Shown here: piece after piece, positions 1-7,916 of the stretch
Layout of the letters: each line of letters opens with the position of its first letter
How positions within the stretch are numbered: position 1 is the first letter of the stretch
Assembly: GCF_008364685.1 (NCBI RefSeq)
Contig: NZ_VTTL01000001.1
Span: forward strand, 186,001-250,000
Source of the DNA: Xanthobacter oligotrophicus
GTDB lineage: Bacteria; Pseudomonadota; Alphaproteobacteria; Rhizobiales; Xanthobacteraceae
DNA: 64,000 nt
Direction of reading: 5' to 3'
Made by a program: the position numbers and the translations under genes
Notes under the pieces: generated by a model
Database searches by the model: none
What the model was told of the DNA's origin: nothing
The model's input: the letters and a program-made list of their open reading frames with translations, nothing else

Positions 1-119
1 CACAGCGAATGAACCCGGGCGGGGGCGCCCGCCCCTGCCCTTCCTGTCCCGCCCTTCCTGTCCCGCCTTGCCCCCAAGAGATCTGCCCCCAAGATCTGCC
101 CCACCGAGCCGGAGCCGCC

Positions 120-746
120 ATGAGCGCAAAAGAGCCATCCGTCTCACCCGAGGCCGCGGCACCCGCGGCTTCCGGCAGCCCGCCGGTGTCCATCTTCGAG
201 ATTTTCCTGACCTTCCTCGTTATCGGCGCCACCAGCTTCGGCGGTGGCGTGGTCGCCTATCTGCGCAATGCCCTCGTGGTCTCCAAAGGCTGGCTCGACG
301 ATGAGCAGTTCATGACCGCACTTGAAATCTCCCAGGCCCTGCCCGGCCTCAACGCCACCAACATGAGCGTCATCGTCGGCGACCGGCTGCGCGGCCCTGT
401 GGGCGCCATCGCCGGCTTCCTGGGCATGACCCTGCCGGGGGGCCTACTGGTGTTCGCGCTCGGCGTCTTCTACGCCTCGAATCACGGCAATCCGGCCATG
501 CACAGCGTGCTCGCCGGCATCGGCGCGTCCTCCGTGGGGCTGCTCGCCGCCGTGACCCTGCAGATCGGCCACAAGCAGCTGGAGCACTTCACCGAAATCG
601 CCCTGGTGGTGATCACCGTGGTGATGGTGAGCTTCCTCCACATTTCGCTGCTGGCGGTGCTGCTCACGGTGCTGCCGCTCGCCTTGTTCATCTACCGGCC
701 AAGCAACAGCGACCGTCCCAAGATCACCGAGGAGGAGGCACCATGA
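120..746 (+). CDS. Chromate transporter, N-terminal half protein
   Basis: This is a membrane protein of the CHR (chromate ion transporter) family, short-chain type, which is thought to export chromate across the inner membrane. The family signature is visible near residue 25 (FEIFLTFLVIGATSFGGG) and again in the ALEISQALPGLNATNM stretch, followed by several hydrophobic segments. The frame stays open upstream to base 9, but that extension is proline/cysteine-rich and unlike the family, so I place the start at the ATG at 120 (208 residues). Its stop overlaps the start of the next gene by four bases (ATGA), which indicates a translationally coupled pair. In many bacteria two such half-size proteins work together in place of one long ChrA. 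A role in chromate resistance is inferred from the family alone. Confidence 0.85.
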   Translation: MSAKEPSVSPEAAAPAASGSPPVSIFEIFLTFLVIGATSFGGGVVAYLRNALVVSKGWLDDEQFMTALEISQALPGLNATNMSVIVGDRLRGPVGAIAGFLGMTLPGGLLVFALGVFYASNHGNPAMHSVLAGIGASSVGLLAAVTLQIGHKQLEHFTEIALVVITVVMVSFLHISLLAVLLTVLPLALFIYRPSNSDRPKITEEEAP

Positions 747-1276
747 GCCAGTCCAATGCGGACCTGAGCCTGCTCGGCGTCTTCTCGCTCCTGTCCCTGC
801 TGGCCATCGGCGGCGGCACGGCGGTGCTGCCGGAGATGAAGTCGCTCACGGTGGACGCCCACCAGTGGATCACCGACGGCCAGTTCCGCGACATCTACGC
901 CCTCGGCCAGGTGGCGCCGGGGCCTAACATGCTGATGGTGATCGTCATCGGCTATCACGTGGCAGGCACCCCGGGGGCGCTCATCGCTTTCACCGGCTTC
1001 TTCCTGCCGGCCTCGACCCTCGCCCTGGGCGCGTCCCGGCTGTGGAACCACTTTGAGGGATCGGCGTGGCGGCTGGCCCTGCAGAATGCGCTGGCGCCCA
1101 TCGTGGTGGGCCTCATGGCGGCGGGCATGATCGCCATCGCCCGCACCGCCATCACCGGCACCGAGACCACGCTGCTGGCCATTGCGGTGTTCGGGCTCGT
1201 CTATTTCGGGCCGAAGATCAACCCGGCGCTGCTCATCCTCGCCGGCGGAGCGGTGGGCTACCTGACGCTGCCGTAG
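743..1276 (+). CDS. Chromate transporter, C-terminal half protein
   Basis: This is the second short CHR-family transporter (177 residues). Its start overlaps the previous stop. Near residue 10 it carries a conserved glycine-rich motif (LLSLLAIGGGTAVLPEMK), and then the family's ALGQVAPGPNMLMV segment, which matches the APGP signature of the C-terminal half of ChrA. Four to five hydrophobic segments follow. Together with the upstream partner it should form a heteromeric inner-membrane chromate exporter. This gene ends about 30 bases before a convergent gene. No regulator such as chrB is visible in the window. Confidence 0.85.
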   Translation: MSQSNADLSLLGVFSLLSLLAIGGGTAVLPEMKSLTVDAHQWITDGQFRDIYALGQVAPGPNMLMVIVIGYHVAGTPGALIAFTGFFLPASTLALGASRLWNHFEGSAWRLALQNALAPIVVGLMAAGMIAIARTAITGTETTLLAIAVFGLVYFGPKINPALLILAGGAVGYLTLP

Positions 1277-1305
1277 GCGCGCCGCAAGCAAGCGGCGCCA
1301 CCCAC

Positions 1306-1860
1306 CTACTTGCCGGAAAAGACCGGGTGCGCCACCCGGTCGCCGGCCTTGATGCCGAGCTTGCGGGCCTGGCCGCCCGCGATCTCCAGCACCGCCCGTA
1401 CCGGCTCGCCTGAGGAGATGGTCTCGGTGGAGAGCGGGGTGGTCATGGCGGCGATGCGGGCGATGCTCCCGTCCGCCCGGATGAATAGCATGTCGAGGGG
1501 GATATAGGTATTCTTCATCCACATGTAGACGGGCTGATCCACCTTGAAGTCGAACAGCATGCCCGACCGCTCGCCCAGCGACTTGCGATACATGAGGCCG
1601 GTGGTGCGCTGCTCGTCGGTGCGGGCGACCTCCACCTCGAATGTGACGACGCCCTTGGACGACGCGATCTCCAGCGCCTCGAGGCCGGCGGCCTGCTCCG
1701 TCGAGGCCGGCCCCGCCAGCGCCGGCGCAAGGGGCGAAAGGGCAAGCGCGAGGCCGAGAATCATCCGGGTAGGAATCGCTCGGCCGCGACCCGCGCGGCC
1801 CAAAATTCCACGACCCGTCGGCGCGGTGGCCGCGCCGGTTTTCACGATGGCAAATGGCAT
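1306..1860 (-). CDS. DUF192 family protein, exported
   Basis: This is a small protein (184 residues) with the DUF192 domain, a beta-rich fold of unknown function found across bacteria and archaea. Conserved family elements are visible: VEVARTDEQRTTGLMYRK, then RSGMLFDF, VYMWMKNTYIPLDMLFI and a C-terminal VLEIAGGQARKLGIKAGD. The N-terminus is basic, followed by a hydrophobic segment (MILGLALALSPLAPALAG) that looks like a signal peptide, so the mature protein probably lies in the periplasm. The frame is open much further upstream, but the ATG at 1860 lies just after the stop of the cold-shock gene and is the sensible start. It is probably co-transcribed with that gene. The true start could be the internal Met that begins the signal sequence. 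Confidence 0.85.
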   Translation of the reverse strand: MPFAIVKTGAATAPTGRGILGRAGRGRAIPTRMILGLALALSPLAPALAGPASTEQAAGLEALEIASSKGVVTFEVEVARTDEQRTTGLMYRKSLGERSGMLFDFKVDQPVYMWMKNTYIPLDMLFIRADGSIARIAAMTTPLSTETISSGEPVRAVLEIAGGQARKLGIKAGDRVAHPVFSGK

Positions 1861-1862
1861 GA

Positions 1863-2447
1863 TCAGTTGTTCCCGCTGGGTCCGGTATCGGCCTTCACTT
1901 CGGCGGCCATGAGGCCCTTGTCCCCGTCGCCATAGCGCACCATCACCGTCTGGCCCGGCCGAAGCTCGGTGAGGCCGTGGCGGCGCAGCGTCTCCATATG
2001 GACGAAGATATCCGGCGTCCCATCTCCCTGGGTGAGGAAGCCGAAGCCGCGCAGCCGGTTGAACCATTTCACCGTGGCCGGCTCGAAGTCGCTTCTGGGC
2101 TCCACCACCGTACGGGTACGCGGTAGGGGCGGGGCGGTGTGGACCGCGGTGGACAGGTCGAGGGAGAGCACCCGGAAGGCCTGCCGCCCCTTGGCCCGCT
2201 GCACCGCCTCGCAGACCACGCGGGCGCCTTCCATGGCGGTCTGGAAGCCGTCGCGCCTCAGGCAGGTGACATGGACGAGCACGTCGGGGCCGCCGTCGTC
2301 CGGGACGATGAAGCCGTAGCCCTTGGAGGCATCGAACCATTTGATGGAGCCGATAACCTCGACGAGCCCTTCGGGCTCCTCAAGTCCGTCCTCCGACGAG
2401 CCGGCGGTCCGTGGCCCCAGCCCCAGTGCGTCAGACCCCATGACCAC
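1863..2447 (-). CDS. Cold-shock protein with two CSD domains
   Basis: This 194-residue protein carries two cold-shock domains in tandem, a nucleic-acid-binding OB fold that acts as an RNA chaperone. The first contains [19 protein letters not shown] followed by PDVLVHV, and the second contains [19 protein letters not shown] followed by PDIFVHM. These are the RNP1- and RNP2-type motifs, and the aromatic residues that stack on bases are present in both. A linker of about 30 residues joins them. Double-CSD proteins of this size are typical of alphaproteobacteria. The gene lies two bases upstream of the DUF192 gene on the same strand, so the two are probably one operon. The Met two residues downstream is an equally possible start. 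Confidence 0.9.
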   Translation of the reverse strand: MVMGSDALGLGPRTAGSSEDGLEEPEGLVEVIGSIKWFDASKGYGFIVPDDGGPDVLVHVTCLRRDGFQTAMEGARVVCEAVQRAKGRQAFRVLSLDLSTAVHTAPPLPRTRTVVEPRSDFEPATVKWFNRLRGFGFLTQGDGTPDIFVHMETLRRHGLTELRPGQTVMVRYGDGDKGLMAAEVKADTGPSGNN

Positions 2448-2585
2448 CCCGACCTTACACGCGGCCGCGCACGCTTTGCCGCGCCGGTTTCAGGATAGCA
2501 ACTCGCCGGGGCTTCGCCCACCCTCTTCGCACCCTCTCTTCGCGCCGTGCCTTGGCGGGAAAACTTGGCACGAGGGCCTGCGGCA

Positions 2586-3356
2586 TCATGCATCCTGTGC
2601 AAAGGGCGCCAGCAGGTCGCCGATCTCGATGCGCACCACAAGATCGGCCATATCGTCGAAATCCGTGGGCTCGCGGTTGAGGATCACCAGCCTTGCACCC
2701 TTCTTCTTGGCCTTCAGCGGAAATCCGGCCGCCGGGAACACCACCAGGGACGAGCCGATGACGATGAACAGGTCGCACTGCCGGGTCAGTTCGTCCGCCC
2801 GCGCCATCTCCGTCTCTGGCATGGCCTGACCGAAGGAGATGGTGGCCGCCTTGATGGGTCCCCCGCATTCGGGGCAATCGGGGGCCGATCCGCCGGAGGC
2901 CTCGAACCGCGCTTTCACCCACTCCAGCTCATAGCGTGTGCCGCACTCAAGGCAGGTGGCATAGGTGCCGTTGCCATGCAGCTCGATCAGCGCCGCGTCG
3001 GGCACGCCGGAGGCCTGGTGCAGGCCGTCGATGTTCTGGGTGATGATGCCTTTGAGCCGCCCGCGTCCGTGGAGCCGGGCGAGTGCCCGGTGGCCGCGGC
3101 CGGGACGGGCGGAGGCAAAGGCCTCCTCCATGGCGAACTTGCGCCGCCACGCCTCGTTCCGCGCCGCCTTGTGGGCGACGAAGACATCGAACGGGATGGG
3201 CTTGTTCTGGGTCCACAGCCCGCCGGGGGACCGGAAATCGGGAATGCCGCATTCTGTCGAAAGGCCGGCGCCGGTAAAGGCGACGGCGCAGGACGCCTGA
3301 TCGAGAAGTTCGGTCAGGCGCGCCTGTGCGCCCTTGAGATCGGTGTCAAAGATCAT
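2586..3356 (-). CDS. NAD-dependent protein deacylase, Sir2 family
   Basis: This sirtuin (256 residues) removes acyl groups from lysine using NAD+ and works in the cytoplasm. The NAD-binding motif is [20 protein letters not shown] near residue 30. QNIDGLH follows, then the catalytic His in ELHGN, and a four-cysteine zinc knot (CLEC and CPEC). Later come the GQAMPE and [10 protein letters not shown] motifs of the Rossmann fold. All catalytic elements are present, and the length is normal for a class II/III bacterial sirtuin. The gene stands alone and diverges from the glyoxalase gene across a 120-base intergenic region. The substrate cannot be read from the sequence. Confidence 0.93.
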   Translation of the reverse strand: MIFDTDLKGAQARLTELLDQASCAVAFTGAGLSTECGIPDFRSPGGLWTQNKPIPFDVFVAHKAARNEAWRRKFAMEEAFASARPGRGHRALARLHGRGRLKGIITQNIDGLHQASGVPDAALIELHGNGTYATCLECGTRYELEWVKARFEASGGSAPDCPECGGPIKAATISFGQAMPETEMARADELTRQCDLFIVIGSSLVVFPAAGFPLKAKKKGARLVILNREPTDFDDMADLVVRIEIGDLLAPFAQDA

Positions 3357-3476
3357 ACTTCAGCAGCGCCGGCCCACCGGCACCCTCCACTTGCCCAAAC
3401 GGCGCCGGTTTCCCGGCCGGCACGGACCCTATCCCCATCCGGAGCGCCGCGCTCCCTCCGAACGACGAGAACGCCA

Positions 3477-3899
3477 ATGCGCTTTCTGCACACCATGGTC
3501 CGCGTGACCGACATCGACCAGTCGCTGGATTTCTACTGCAACAAGCTGGGGCTGAAGGAGGTCCGCCGCAAGGAGGTGCCGCAGGGACGCTTTACCCTCG
3601 TGTTCCTCGCCGCCCCCGGGCAGGCGGACGTGGCGGAGATCGAGCTGACCTACAATTGGGATCCCGAGCCCTATGGCGAGGGCCGCAATTTCGGCCATCT
3701 CGCCTTCGAGGTGGAGGACATCTACGCCACCTGCGAGCGCCTGCTGGCGGGCGGCGTCACCATCAACCGGCCGCCGCGCGACGGCTACATGGCCTTCGTC
3801 CGCTCGCCCGACAACGTCTCGGTGGAGCTGTTGCAGAAGGGCGGCCCCAAGCCCCCGGCCGAGCCCTGGGCCTCCATGGCCAACACCGGCAAGTGGTGA
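3477..3899 (+). CDS. gloA: Lactoylglutathione lyase (glyoxalase I)
   Basis: This 140-residue glyoxalase I converts the hemithioacetal of methylglyoxal and glutathione to S-lactoylglutathione, the first step of methylglyoxal detoxification. The family start [20 protein letters not shown] contains the first metal ligand (His5). The others are recognisable in EIELTYNW, in [10 protein letters not shown] and in VSVELLQ, giving the His/Glu/His/Glu set. The frame is open far upstream over the antisense of the sirtuin gene, but homology begins at the ATG at 3477. The usual length of GloA is about 130-140 residues, which fits. A tRNA gene follows 200 bases downstream. Confidence 0.95.
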   Translation: MRFLHTMVRVTDIDQSLDFYCNKLGLKEVRRKEVPQGRFTLVFLAAPGQADVAEIELTYNWDPEPYGEGRNFGHLAFEVEDIYATCERLLAGGVTINRPPRDGYMAFVRSPDNVSVELLQKGGPKPPAEPWASMANTGKW

Positions 3900-4099
3900 G
3901 CTGAGGGAGGGAGCCGAGGCCCGGCGCGGCGGACCGGCTCTCTCCCGTTTGGGCAGCATCCTTTCAGCACGCGTGCGCATGGCAGGAGGAGGCCGCCGCA
4001 AGCCGGCTTTGGAAATCTCCCATGCGACCCTTGCGGACGCATGGGGCTCCCCCTATAACGACGCGCACTTCAGCCCGCTCACGTGGACCGAAGCGACGC

Positions 4100-4174
4100 G
4101 CGCCCTTCGTCTATCGGTTAGGACGCCACCCTTTCACGGTGGAGAGAGGGGTTCGACTCCCCTAGGGCGCGCCA
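4100..4174 (+). tRNA. tRNA-Glu (anticodon TTC)
   Basis: A complete cloverleaf can be folded. The acceptor stem pairs GCGCCCT with AGGGCGC, followed by discriminator G and an encoded CCA. The D-arm is GTCT-loop-AGGAC, the anticodon stem CCACC/GGTGG holds the loop CTTTCAC with anticodon TTC, and the T-arm is GGGG-TTCGACT-CCCC. It matches bacterial tRNA-Glu closely. The coding end of the serine recombinase lies antisense inside this gene, which marks the tRNA as the probable integration site of the downstream island. Confidence 0.97.
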
Positions 4175-5779
4175 CTTCCGTACAAAGCCGCGAACCCCCG
4201 GATGGGTGGCCCGATCGGCGAGTACGGCCCGTTCCAGCACTGTCTTTGAACCGTGGATACGGATGACGTGGTCATCGACCTCCACGGCGTCGATCAGGGA
4301 TCGCAGATAGGCCTTGCGGAACGGCACCGCACCTTCGGTGATGTTGGTGCGCATGAGCTGGCCGAACCGGGCAATCCGGTCCGGGTCCAGCCGCCCGGCT
4401 ACACCCCGGTTGGTGATCCGCTCCAAGGCGGACTTCGACCGGTCACGGTCGGACTTGAGCGCTGCAATGCGCTCCTTCAGCATATCGTCGAGGTCGGTGA
4501 GACCATCCTCCACCAGTTCGTAGAGCCGCCGGAGCTTGTCTTCCGTGACTCCGGCTTCACGGCGCAAGTCCTCGATCCGGCCCTGGACCTCGGCATCGGC
4601 CTTCAGGCGCCGGTCGGCAACGGACTGGAGCAGAGCCTCCAGTCGTTCGGGGAGAAGAATGCGCTCCGCCACATGCTCGGTCACGAGTTGGTCGAGCTTG
4701 TCCATCGGGACCGAGCGGCCCTTGCAGGCTGTCTCGCCCACGCGAGCGGAGGACGAACAATTGTAATAGCGGTAGACTCTGCCGGTCTTCGACGTGCCGG
4801 TGCGCAGGGTCATGGCGCAGCCGCAAGACGCGCAATAGGCAAGGCCGGTCAGGAGGATCGGTCCGGTGATGGCCCTCGGCGGACTGTTCTGCGGACTCTT
4901 GGCCTTCAAGGTCTTCTGCACCTTGTCGAAGATGGTGCGGTCGATCATGGCCGGAACGGAGATGGGGATGACCTCGGTCTGGGGCTTCACCTGCCCGGTC
5001 TTGGCGTTGCGCTTGTTGAAGCTCCAGGCGCCCACATAGACGGTGTTGGTCAGGATGCCATGTACCGTGCCGACACCGAACCTCGCGCCGAGCCGGGTGC
5101 GATAGCCCCTGGCGTTGAGGTGCTTGGTGATCTCCTTGATGCCCATGGGGCCAGACGTGCCGTCGCCCTGCAGATAAAGATCGAACATGAGCCGGACGAG
5201 TTCGGCTTCGACGGGATCGACGATGATCCGCTTCTTGGTGCGGTGGCCACGCTTCTCCACCTCTTCGAGGGTGAAGCCGAGCGGCAGGCGCGCCCCGTTG
5301 TAGAAGCCCTGACGGGCGTTCTCCTTCATGGCGCGCAGGACGTGCTTGGCATTCTCGCGGGACTGGTATTCGTCGAACAGGGCGATGACCTGCCGCATCA
5401 TCACCTGGGCGGGATCGTCCCCCAGTTCCTGGGTGATGGAGATGAGCCGCACGCCGTGCTTGGCGAGGCGGCGGATGTACATCTCCAGCCCGAAGGCATC
5501 GCGGAAGAACCGGCTGAAGCTGTGGACGACGACGACATCGAATGGATGATCGTCGTCGCACGCCCGCTCGATCATCCGCTGGAATTCGTGCCGGTTGTCG
5601 TCCATGGCGGAGGCGCCGGGCTCGACATATTCGGCGAGGACCGGCCAGCCTTGCCGCTGGCAATAGGCGGCGGTCTGAAGGCGCTGGTCAGGGATGGAGA
5701 GATCGACCTCGGCCTGCCGGGTGGTGGAAACCCTGAGATAGAGCGCGGCACGGCTCGCAACAGGCAGGGTCACATTCAT
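4118..5779 (-). CDS. Large serine recombinase (island integrase)
   Basis: This 553-residue site-specific recombinase of the resolvase/invertase superfamily (large serine integrase type) would integrate or excise a mobile element. The N-terminal catalytic domain carries AALYLRVSTTRQ with the nucleophile Ser18, followed by conserved arginines in the FSRFFRDAFGLEMY region. Next come the recombinase domain (residues ~170-280), a zinc-ribbon (LAYCASCGCAMTLRTG with a downstream Cys pair near residue 330-350) and a coiled-coil region (~residues 370-440). The last ~17 residues (ending in ALGESNPSLHRERVAS) are translated from the antisense strand of the tRNA-Glu gene. This suggests that the original 3' end was replaced by chromosomal sequence on integration. 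The gene reads away from the island into the tRNA. Confidence 0.93.
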   Translation of the reverse strand: MNVTLPVASRAALYLRVSTTRQAEVDLSIPDQRLQTAAYCQRQGWPVLAEYVEPGASAMDDNRHEFQRMIERACDDDHPFDVVVVHSFSRFFRDAFGLEMYIRRLAKHGVRLISITQELGDDPAQVMMRQVIALFDEYQSRENAKHVLRAMKENARQGFYNGARLPLGFTLEEVEKRGHRTKKRIIVDPVEAELVRLMFDLYLQGDGTSGPMGIKEITKHLNARGYRTRLGARFGVGTVHGILTNTVYVGAWSFNKRNAKTGQVKPQTEVIPISVPAMIDRTIFDKVQKTLKAKSPQNSPPRAITGPILLTGLAYCASCGCAMTLRTGTSKTGRVYRYYNCSSSARVGETACKGRSVPMDKLDQLVTEHVAERILLPERLEALLQSVADRRLKADAEVQGRIEDLRREAGVTEDKLRRLYELVEDGLTDLDDMLKERIAALKSDRDRSKSALERITNRGVAGRLDPDRIARFGQLMRTNITEGAVPFRKAYLRSLIDAVEVDDHVIRIHGSKTVLERAVLADRATHPGVRGFVRKWRALGESNPSLHRERVAS

Positions 5780-5807
5780 GGCCGGACTTCCCCTCGCTTC
5801 GGTGCCG

Positions 5808-6098
5808 TCACTTCAGAAGCGCGTCGATCGCCTGCCGCAGGAAGGCTTCGATCACATCGACTTCATCGGCGGTGACCGGGACGGTCGAAGGCCAATCGTC
5901 GGTGACGTGCCAGACGCCCGAATCATGCGCATGAGAGTCTTGCGGCGCAAGGCGTTTCAGAGATTTTTCGCACCTTCCGATGCCGGGATTCGATCCTTTC
6001 GAACCTGACGCATCGGTAGAACCAGAAGACGGGCTCACCCCTTCGCAAGACGCGATGGTTTGTGTCTTCCTTCGACGAAGAGGGCGTGACCGGAGCAT
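5808..6098 (-). CDS. Small hypothetical protein upstream of recombinase
   Basis: This is a reading frame of up to 96 residues immediately upstream of, and on the same strand as, the recombinase, with 28 bases between them. The N-terminal part is basic and low in complexity. The C-terminal part (WHVTDDWPSTVPVTADEVDV then IEAFLRQAIDALLK) looks like a real short acidic/amphipathic protein, so the true start may be internal. Small partner genes of this kind often precede serine recombinases in alphaproteobacterial islands. I recognise no domain. Whether it is expressed is uncertain. Confidence 0.4.
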   Translation of the reverse strand: MLRSRPLRRRKTQTIASCEGVSPSSGSTDASGSKGSNPGIGRCEKSLKRLAPQDSHAHDSGVWHVTDDWPSTVPVTADEVDVIEAFLRQAIDALLK

Positions 6099-6251
6099 GT
6101 CCGCAGGATCACGCCATCGGGCAAGTTCAAGAATAGCCTATTTTTACGCCCGGCTACGATCTCGTAGAGCAGCGCGAAAATACTTATCCGATACGGAAAT
6201 ATAGAAGCGTAGCGGAGAAGCTATAGCGGGCGAGGACTGCTCACGCAGGTT

Positions 6252-6605
6252 CTATGACCGCCGCTTGGTTCCGGAAGATGCGGCCAGTCCGAGGAAGACC
6301 ACGATGGCCCGGTTGAGGCGCAGGACATCCTCATCGTCCAGCCGTCCGATGCGTGTCCCGACCTTGGATTTCGGGACGGTCGTGATCTTGTCCACCATCA
6401 GGCGGCAAGCAGTCCTGAGCCCGTTACGTTCGTTGGGCGCCACTGGAAGACGAAACAGTGGCGCCTCGGTCTCGTCGGTGGTGAAGGCGCAGATGGTGAT
6501 CGAATCCGTGGCGTCAAAGGTATCATCCTGCACGATGACGGCGGGACGCGGCTTGCCCGCATAGTCCTTGCCGCCGGCGACGGTCCAGATGTCGCCCCGC
6601 CTCAT
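6252..6605 (-). CDS. MazF/PemK-type endoribonuclease toxin
   Basis: This 117-residue protein is of the PemK/MazF family, toxins that cleave mRNA in the cytoplasm. The family start MRRGDIWTVAGG is followed by GKPRPAVIVQDD, with the conserved Arg-Pro-Ala-Val strand. TICAFTTDETEAPLFRLPV and VDKITTVPKSKVG then complete the SH3-like barrel with the usual DKI-T-V-K pattern. The start overlaps the stop of the upstream antitoxin gene by four bases, the standard layout of such modules. In the island it may stabilise the element. RNA cleavage specificity cannot be read from the sequence. Confidence 0.9.
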   Translation of the reverse strand: MRRGDIWTVAGGKDYAGKPRPAVIVQDDTFDATDSITICAFTTDETEAPLFRLPVAPNERNGLRTACRLMVDKITTVPKSKVGTRIGRLDDEDVLRLNRAIVVFLGLAASSGTKRRS

Positions 6606-6844
6606 TCATCACCCCAATCCGATACCGCGTCGATGAAGGCCTGATCCTCACCGGCCTGGGGGCTCGTCGCAACGGCCAGCGACTGGCGATGCGCCTCCGA
6701 CCGGAAGGACGGCGCGCGCACGTCGGGCACCCAGATCTGGATGGGCCGCAAGCCCTGGGACCGCAGACGCGCGCGATAATCCCGGACCTTCACGCGGGAG
6801 GACTTGGGCGTCGATGCCGTGGGCACGTGATGGGACCTCGCCAT
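6602..6844 (-). CDS. MazE-like antitoxin (DUF3018 type)
   Basis: This 80-residue antitoxin pairs with the downstream MazF-like toxin. The sequence SRVKVRDYRARLRSQGLRPI followed by QIWVPDVRAPSFRSEAHRQS is typical of the DUF3018 antitoxin group. The basic N-terminus should bind DNA as a dimer, and the acidic C-terminus (DQAFIDAVSDWGDE) should neutralise the toxin. I chose the ATG at 6844, where the family sequence begins, although the frame is open to 7078. A perfect 14-bp palindrome abuts the start codon and is a likely operator for autoregulation. The four-base overlap with the toxin gene indicates coupled translation. Confidence 0.85.
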   Translation of the reverse strand: MARSHHVPTASTPKSSRVKVRDYRARLRSQGLRPIQIWVPDVRAPSFRSEAHRQSLAVATSPQAGEDQAFIDAVSDWGDE

Positions 6845-6858
6845 GGTTACATGTAACC
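6845..6858. promoter_or_regulatory. Perfect palindrome at the antitoxin start, probable operator
   Basis: The sequence GGTTACATGTAACC is its own reverse complement over all 14 bases and directly abuts the antitoxin start codon on the minus strand. Toxin-antitoxin operons are usually autorepressed by the antitoxin or the complex binding such palindromes. The position between promoter and start fits that. Binding is inferred. Confidence 0.65.
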
Positions 6859-6965
6859 TAGCAGGAAGACCCGCTTTCGGCCAGTGCTTCCGGAAACGGT
6901 AGTGGGTCTGTTTGAAATTCGTGACAAGCCACTTATCGTCTGCTCGATCAAAAAGGGAGGGGGCG

Positions 6966-7150
6966 ATGGCAGACAGATATACCAAAGTCGTGCTGACAGT
7001 TATTGCCGCGTGTCTTCTGACGTCGTATTCCGAGGCACGCCTATTGGACCGGCGTCCGCGCAGAGCGGACCAGTCCACGTGATCGTCGATAGCGTCAGTT
7101 CATTTGCCTTTCAGTATGCAGGTCCCTTGACCGTAAGGGTCCAGCCCTAG
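6966..7150 (+). pseudogene. Frameshifted small exported protein remnant
   Basis: A strong ribosome binding site (GGGAGGGGG) precedes the ATG at 6966. It opens MADRYTKVVLTVIAACLL, the membrane-anchor start of a small protein family common in Rhizobiales. That frame stops early, at base ~7083. The family's second half (IGPASAQSGPVHVIVDSVSS followed by a C-terminal PLTVRVQP) is found in another frame up to the stop at 7150. The two halves together look like one gene of about 60 residues broken by a frameshift. I infer the family from memory of similar proteins, and its function is unknown. Confidence 0.5.
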
Positions 7151-7164
7151 AACGGGGCTGTTCA

Positions 7165-7377
7165 CTAGCCCCACCTAGCGTGAGCGGCAAGGCTAGCGAT
7201 CTCGGTGCGCTCTTGCGGGGTGAGGGATTTGGCGCGAGCTGCGCCTCCCCCTTGGGCCGCCCTTACGCGCCGACCTCCAAGGGCCTCTTGTCTTCTGTCC
7301 CACCTGCCGCCAAATCGACGATGGCCTTTGCCAACTGGTTCGGGTCGCGGGGGGCGCTTCGGTGCGGCCATCGTCAC
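7165..7377 (-). pseudogene. Frameshifted 'KRPRDPNQLAK' family small protein
   Basis: Read in one frame, the minus strand gives a start MAAPKRP and a typical C-terminus (GGAARAKSLTPQERTEIASL then AAHARWG). The middle of the family, PRDPNQLAKAIVDLAAGGTE, lies in a different frame beginning at a run of six cytosines. Related proteins join these parts in one frame of about 70-85 residues. The gene here therefore appears broken by an indel in the C-run and a second frame change before the Gly-Gly-Ala-Ala stretch. It overlaps the stop of the upstream small gene. Function unknown; the C-terminal part resembles short basic tails seen in DNA-associated proteins. Confidence 0.55.
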
Positions 7378-7604
7378 TGCCCCTGAATCTCTTTGATGCG
7401 GGCGACAATTTTTGCAGCCTTCGCATCCTCTTCGAGAAAGCGCTGTAACTTATCGCCTTCAAGCGGCTCGCCGTTGGTACGCAACGCTTCTGCCGCGCGC
7501 TTGTACGCCGCAGGGAGTTCGGAATAGAGCCGACGCAATTCGCCCCCTAGCTCAGGGCTGACGATCTTGACCATACCTTCCAATATGACACGATGAATGT
7601 TCAC
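7374..7604 (-). CDS. Small hypothetical protein, helical
   Basis: This 76-residue protein, predicted to be cytoplasmic, has an even distribution of charged and hydrophobic residues consistent with two or three helices (SPELGGELRRLYSELPAAYK, then an EALRTNGEPLEGDKLQRF stretch). I recognise no domain. It lies directly upstream of the broken small gene with a short overlap, so the two were probably one operon in the island. Codon use is typical of the neighbourhood, which argues for a real gene. Confidence 0.5.
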   Translation of the reverse strand: MNIHRVILEGMVKIVSPELGGELRRLYSELPAAYKRAAEALRTNGEPLEGDKLQRFLEEDAKAAKIVARIKEIQGQ

Positions 7605-7916
7605 GTGCCATGCTCGTCAATAGTCGCCAATTCAAACTGACCCACTTCCCGGACAGCGGGTTGCTCGTTCCCAATCTAAGCCTGGGTTTCCTTCCGAAAT
7701 CCCATTCGATCCCTTCGCCATTTCGCACGGAGCGCTCGCGCTCCTAACTCGCCTTATCTGCTTGCCAAGCTCTTGCCGGGCATGAGCCAGCCGGTCAAGG
7801 CTGGCGCGGCACGCGCCACCGCGAAGCGGCTCGGCCTTGAGGGGCTGGCTCAGGTCTGGCCCCCTGTTTGCGCGCAGAAAAGGCTTCCCGCAGTACGACT
7901 GTTCCGGGAAAGCCTC
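7605..7916. other. Intergenic region between small gene and relaxase
   Basis: About 310 bases separate the divergent-looking small gene from the 3' end of the relaxase. I find no convincing reading frame. Frames that cross it are antisense to the relaxase. No clear hairpin terminator was found. Confidence 0.5.

Noticed and set aside
2547-3476. N-terminal extension of the glyoxalase frame
   Set aside because: The extra 310 codons are antisense to the sirtuin gene and unlike any glyoxalase. The family start is at 3477.
4253-5875. Plus-strand open frame of 540 codons
   Set aside because: It is antisense to the serine recombinase with catalytic and zinc-ribbon motifs.
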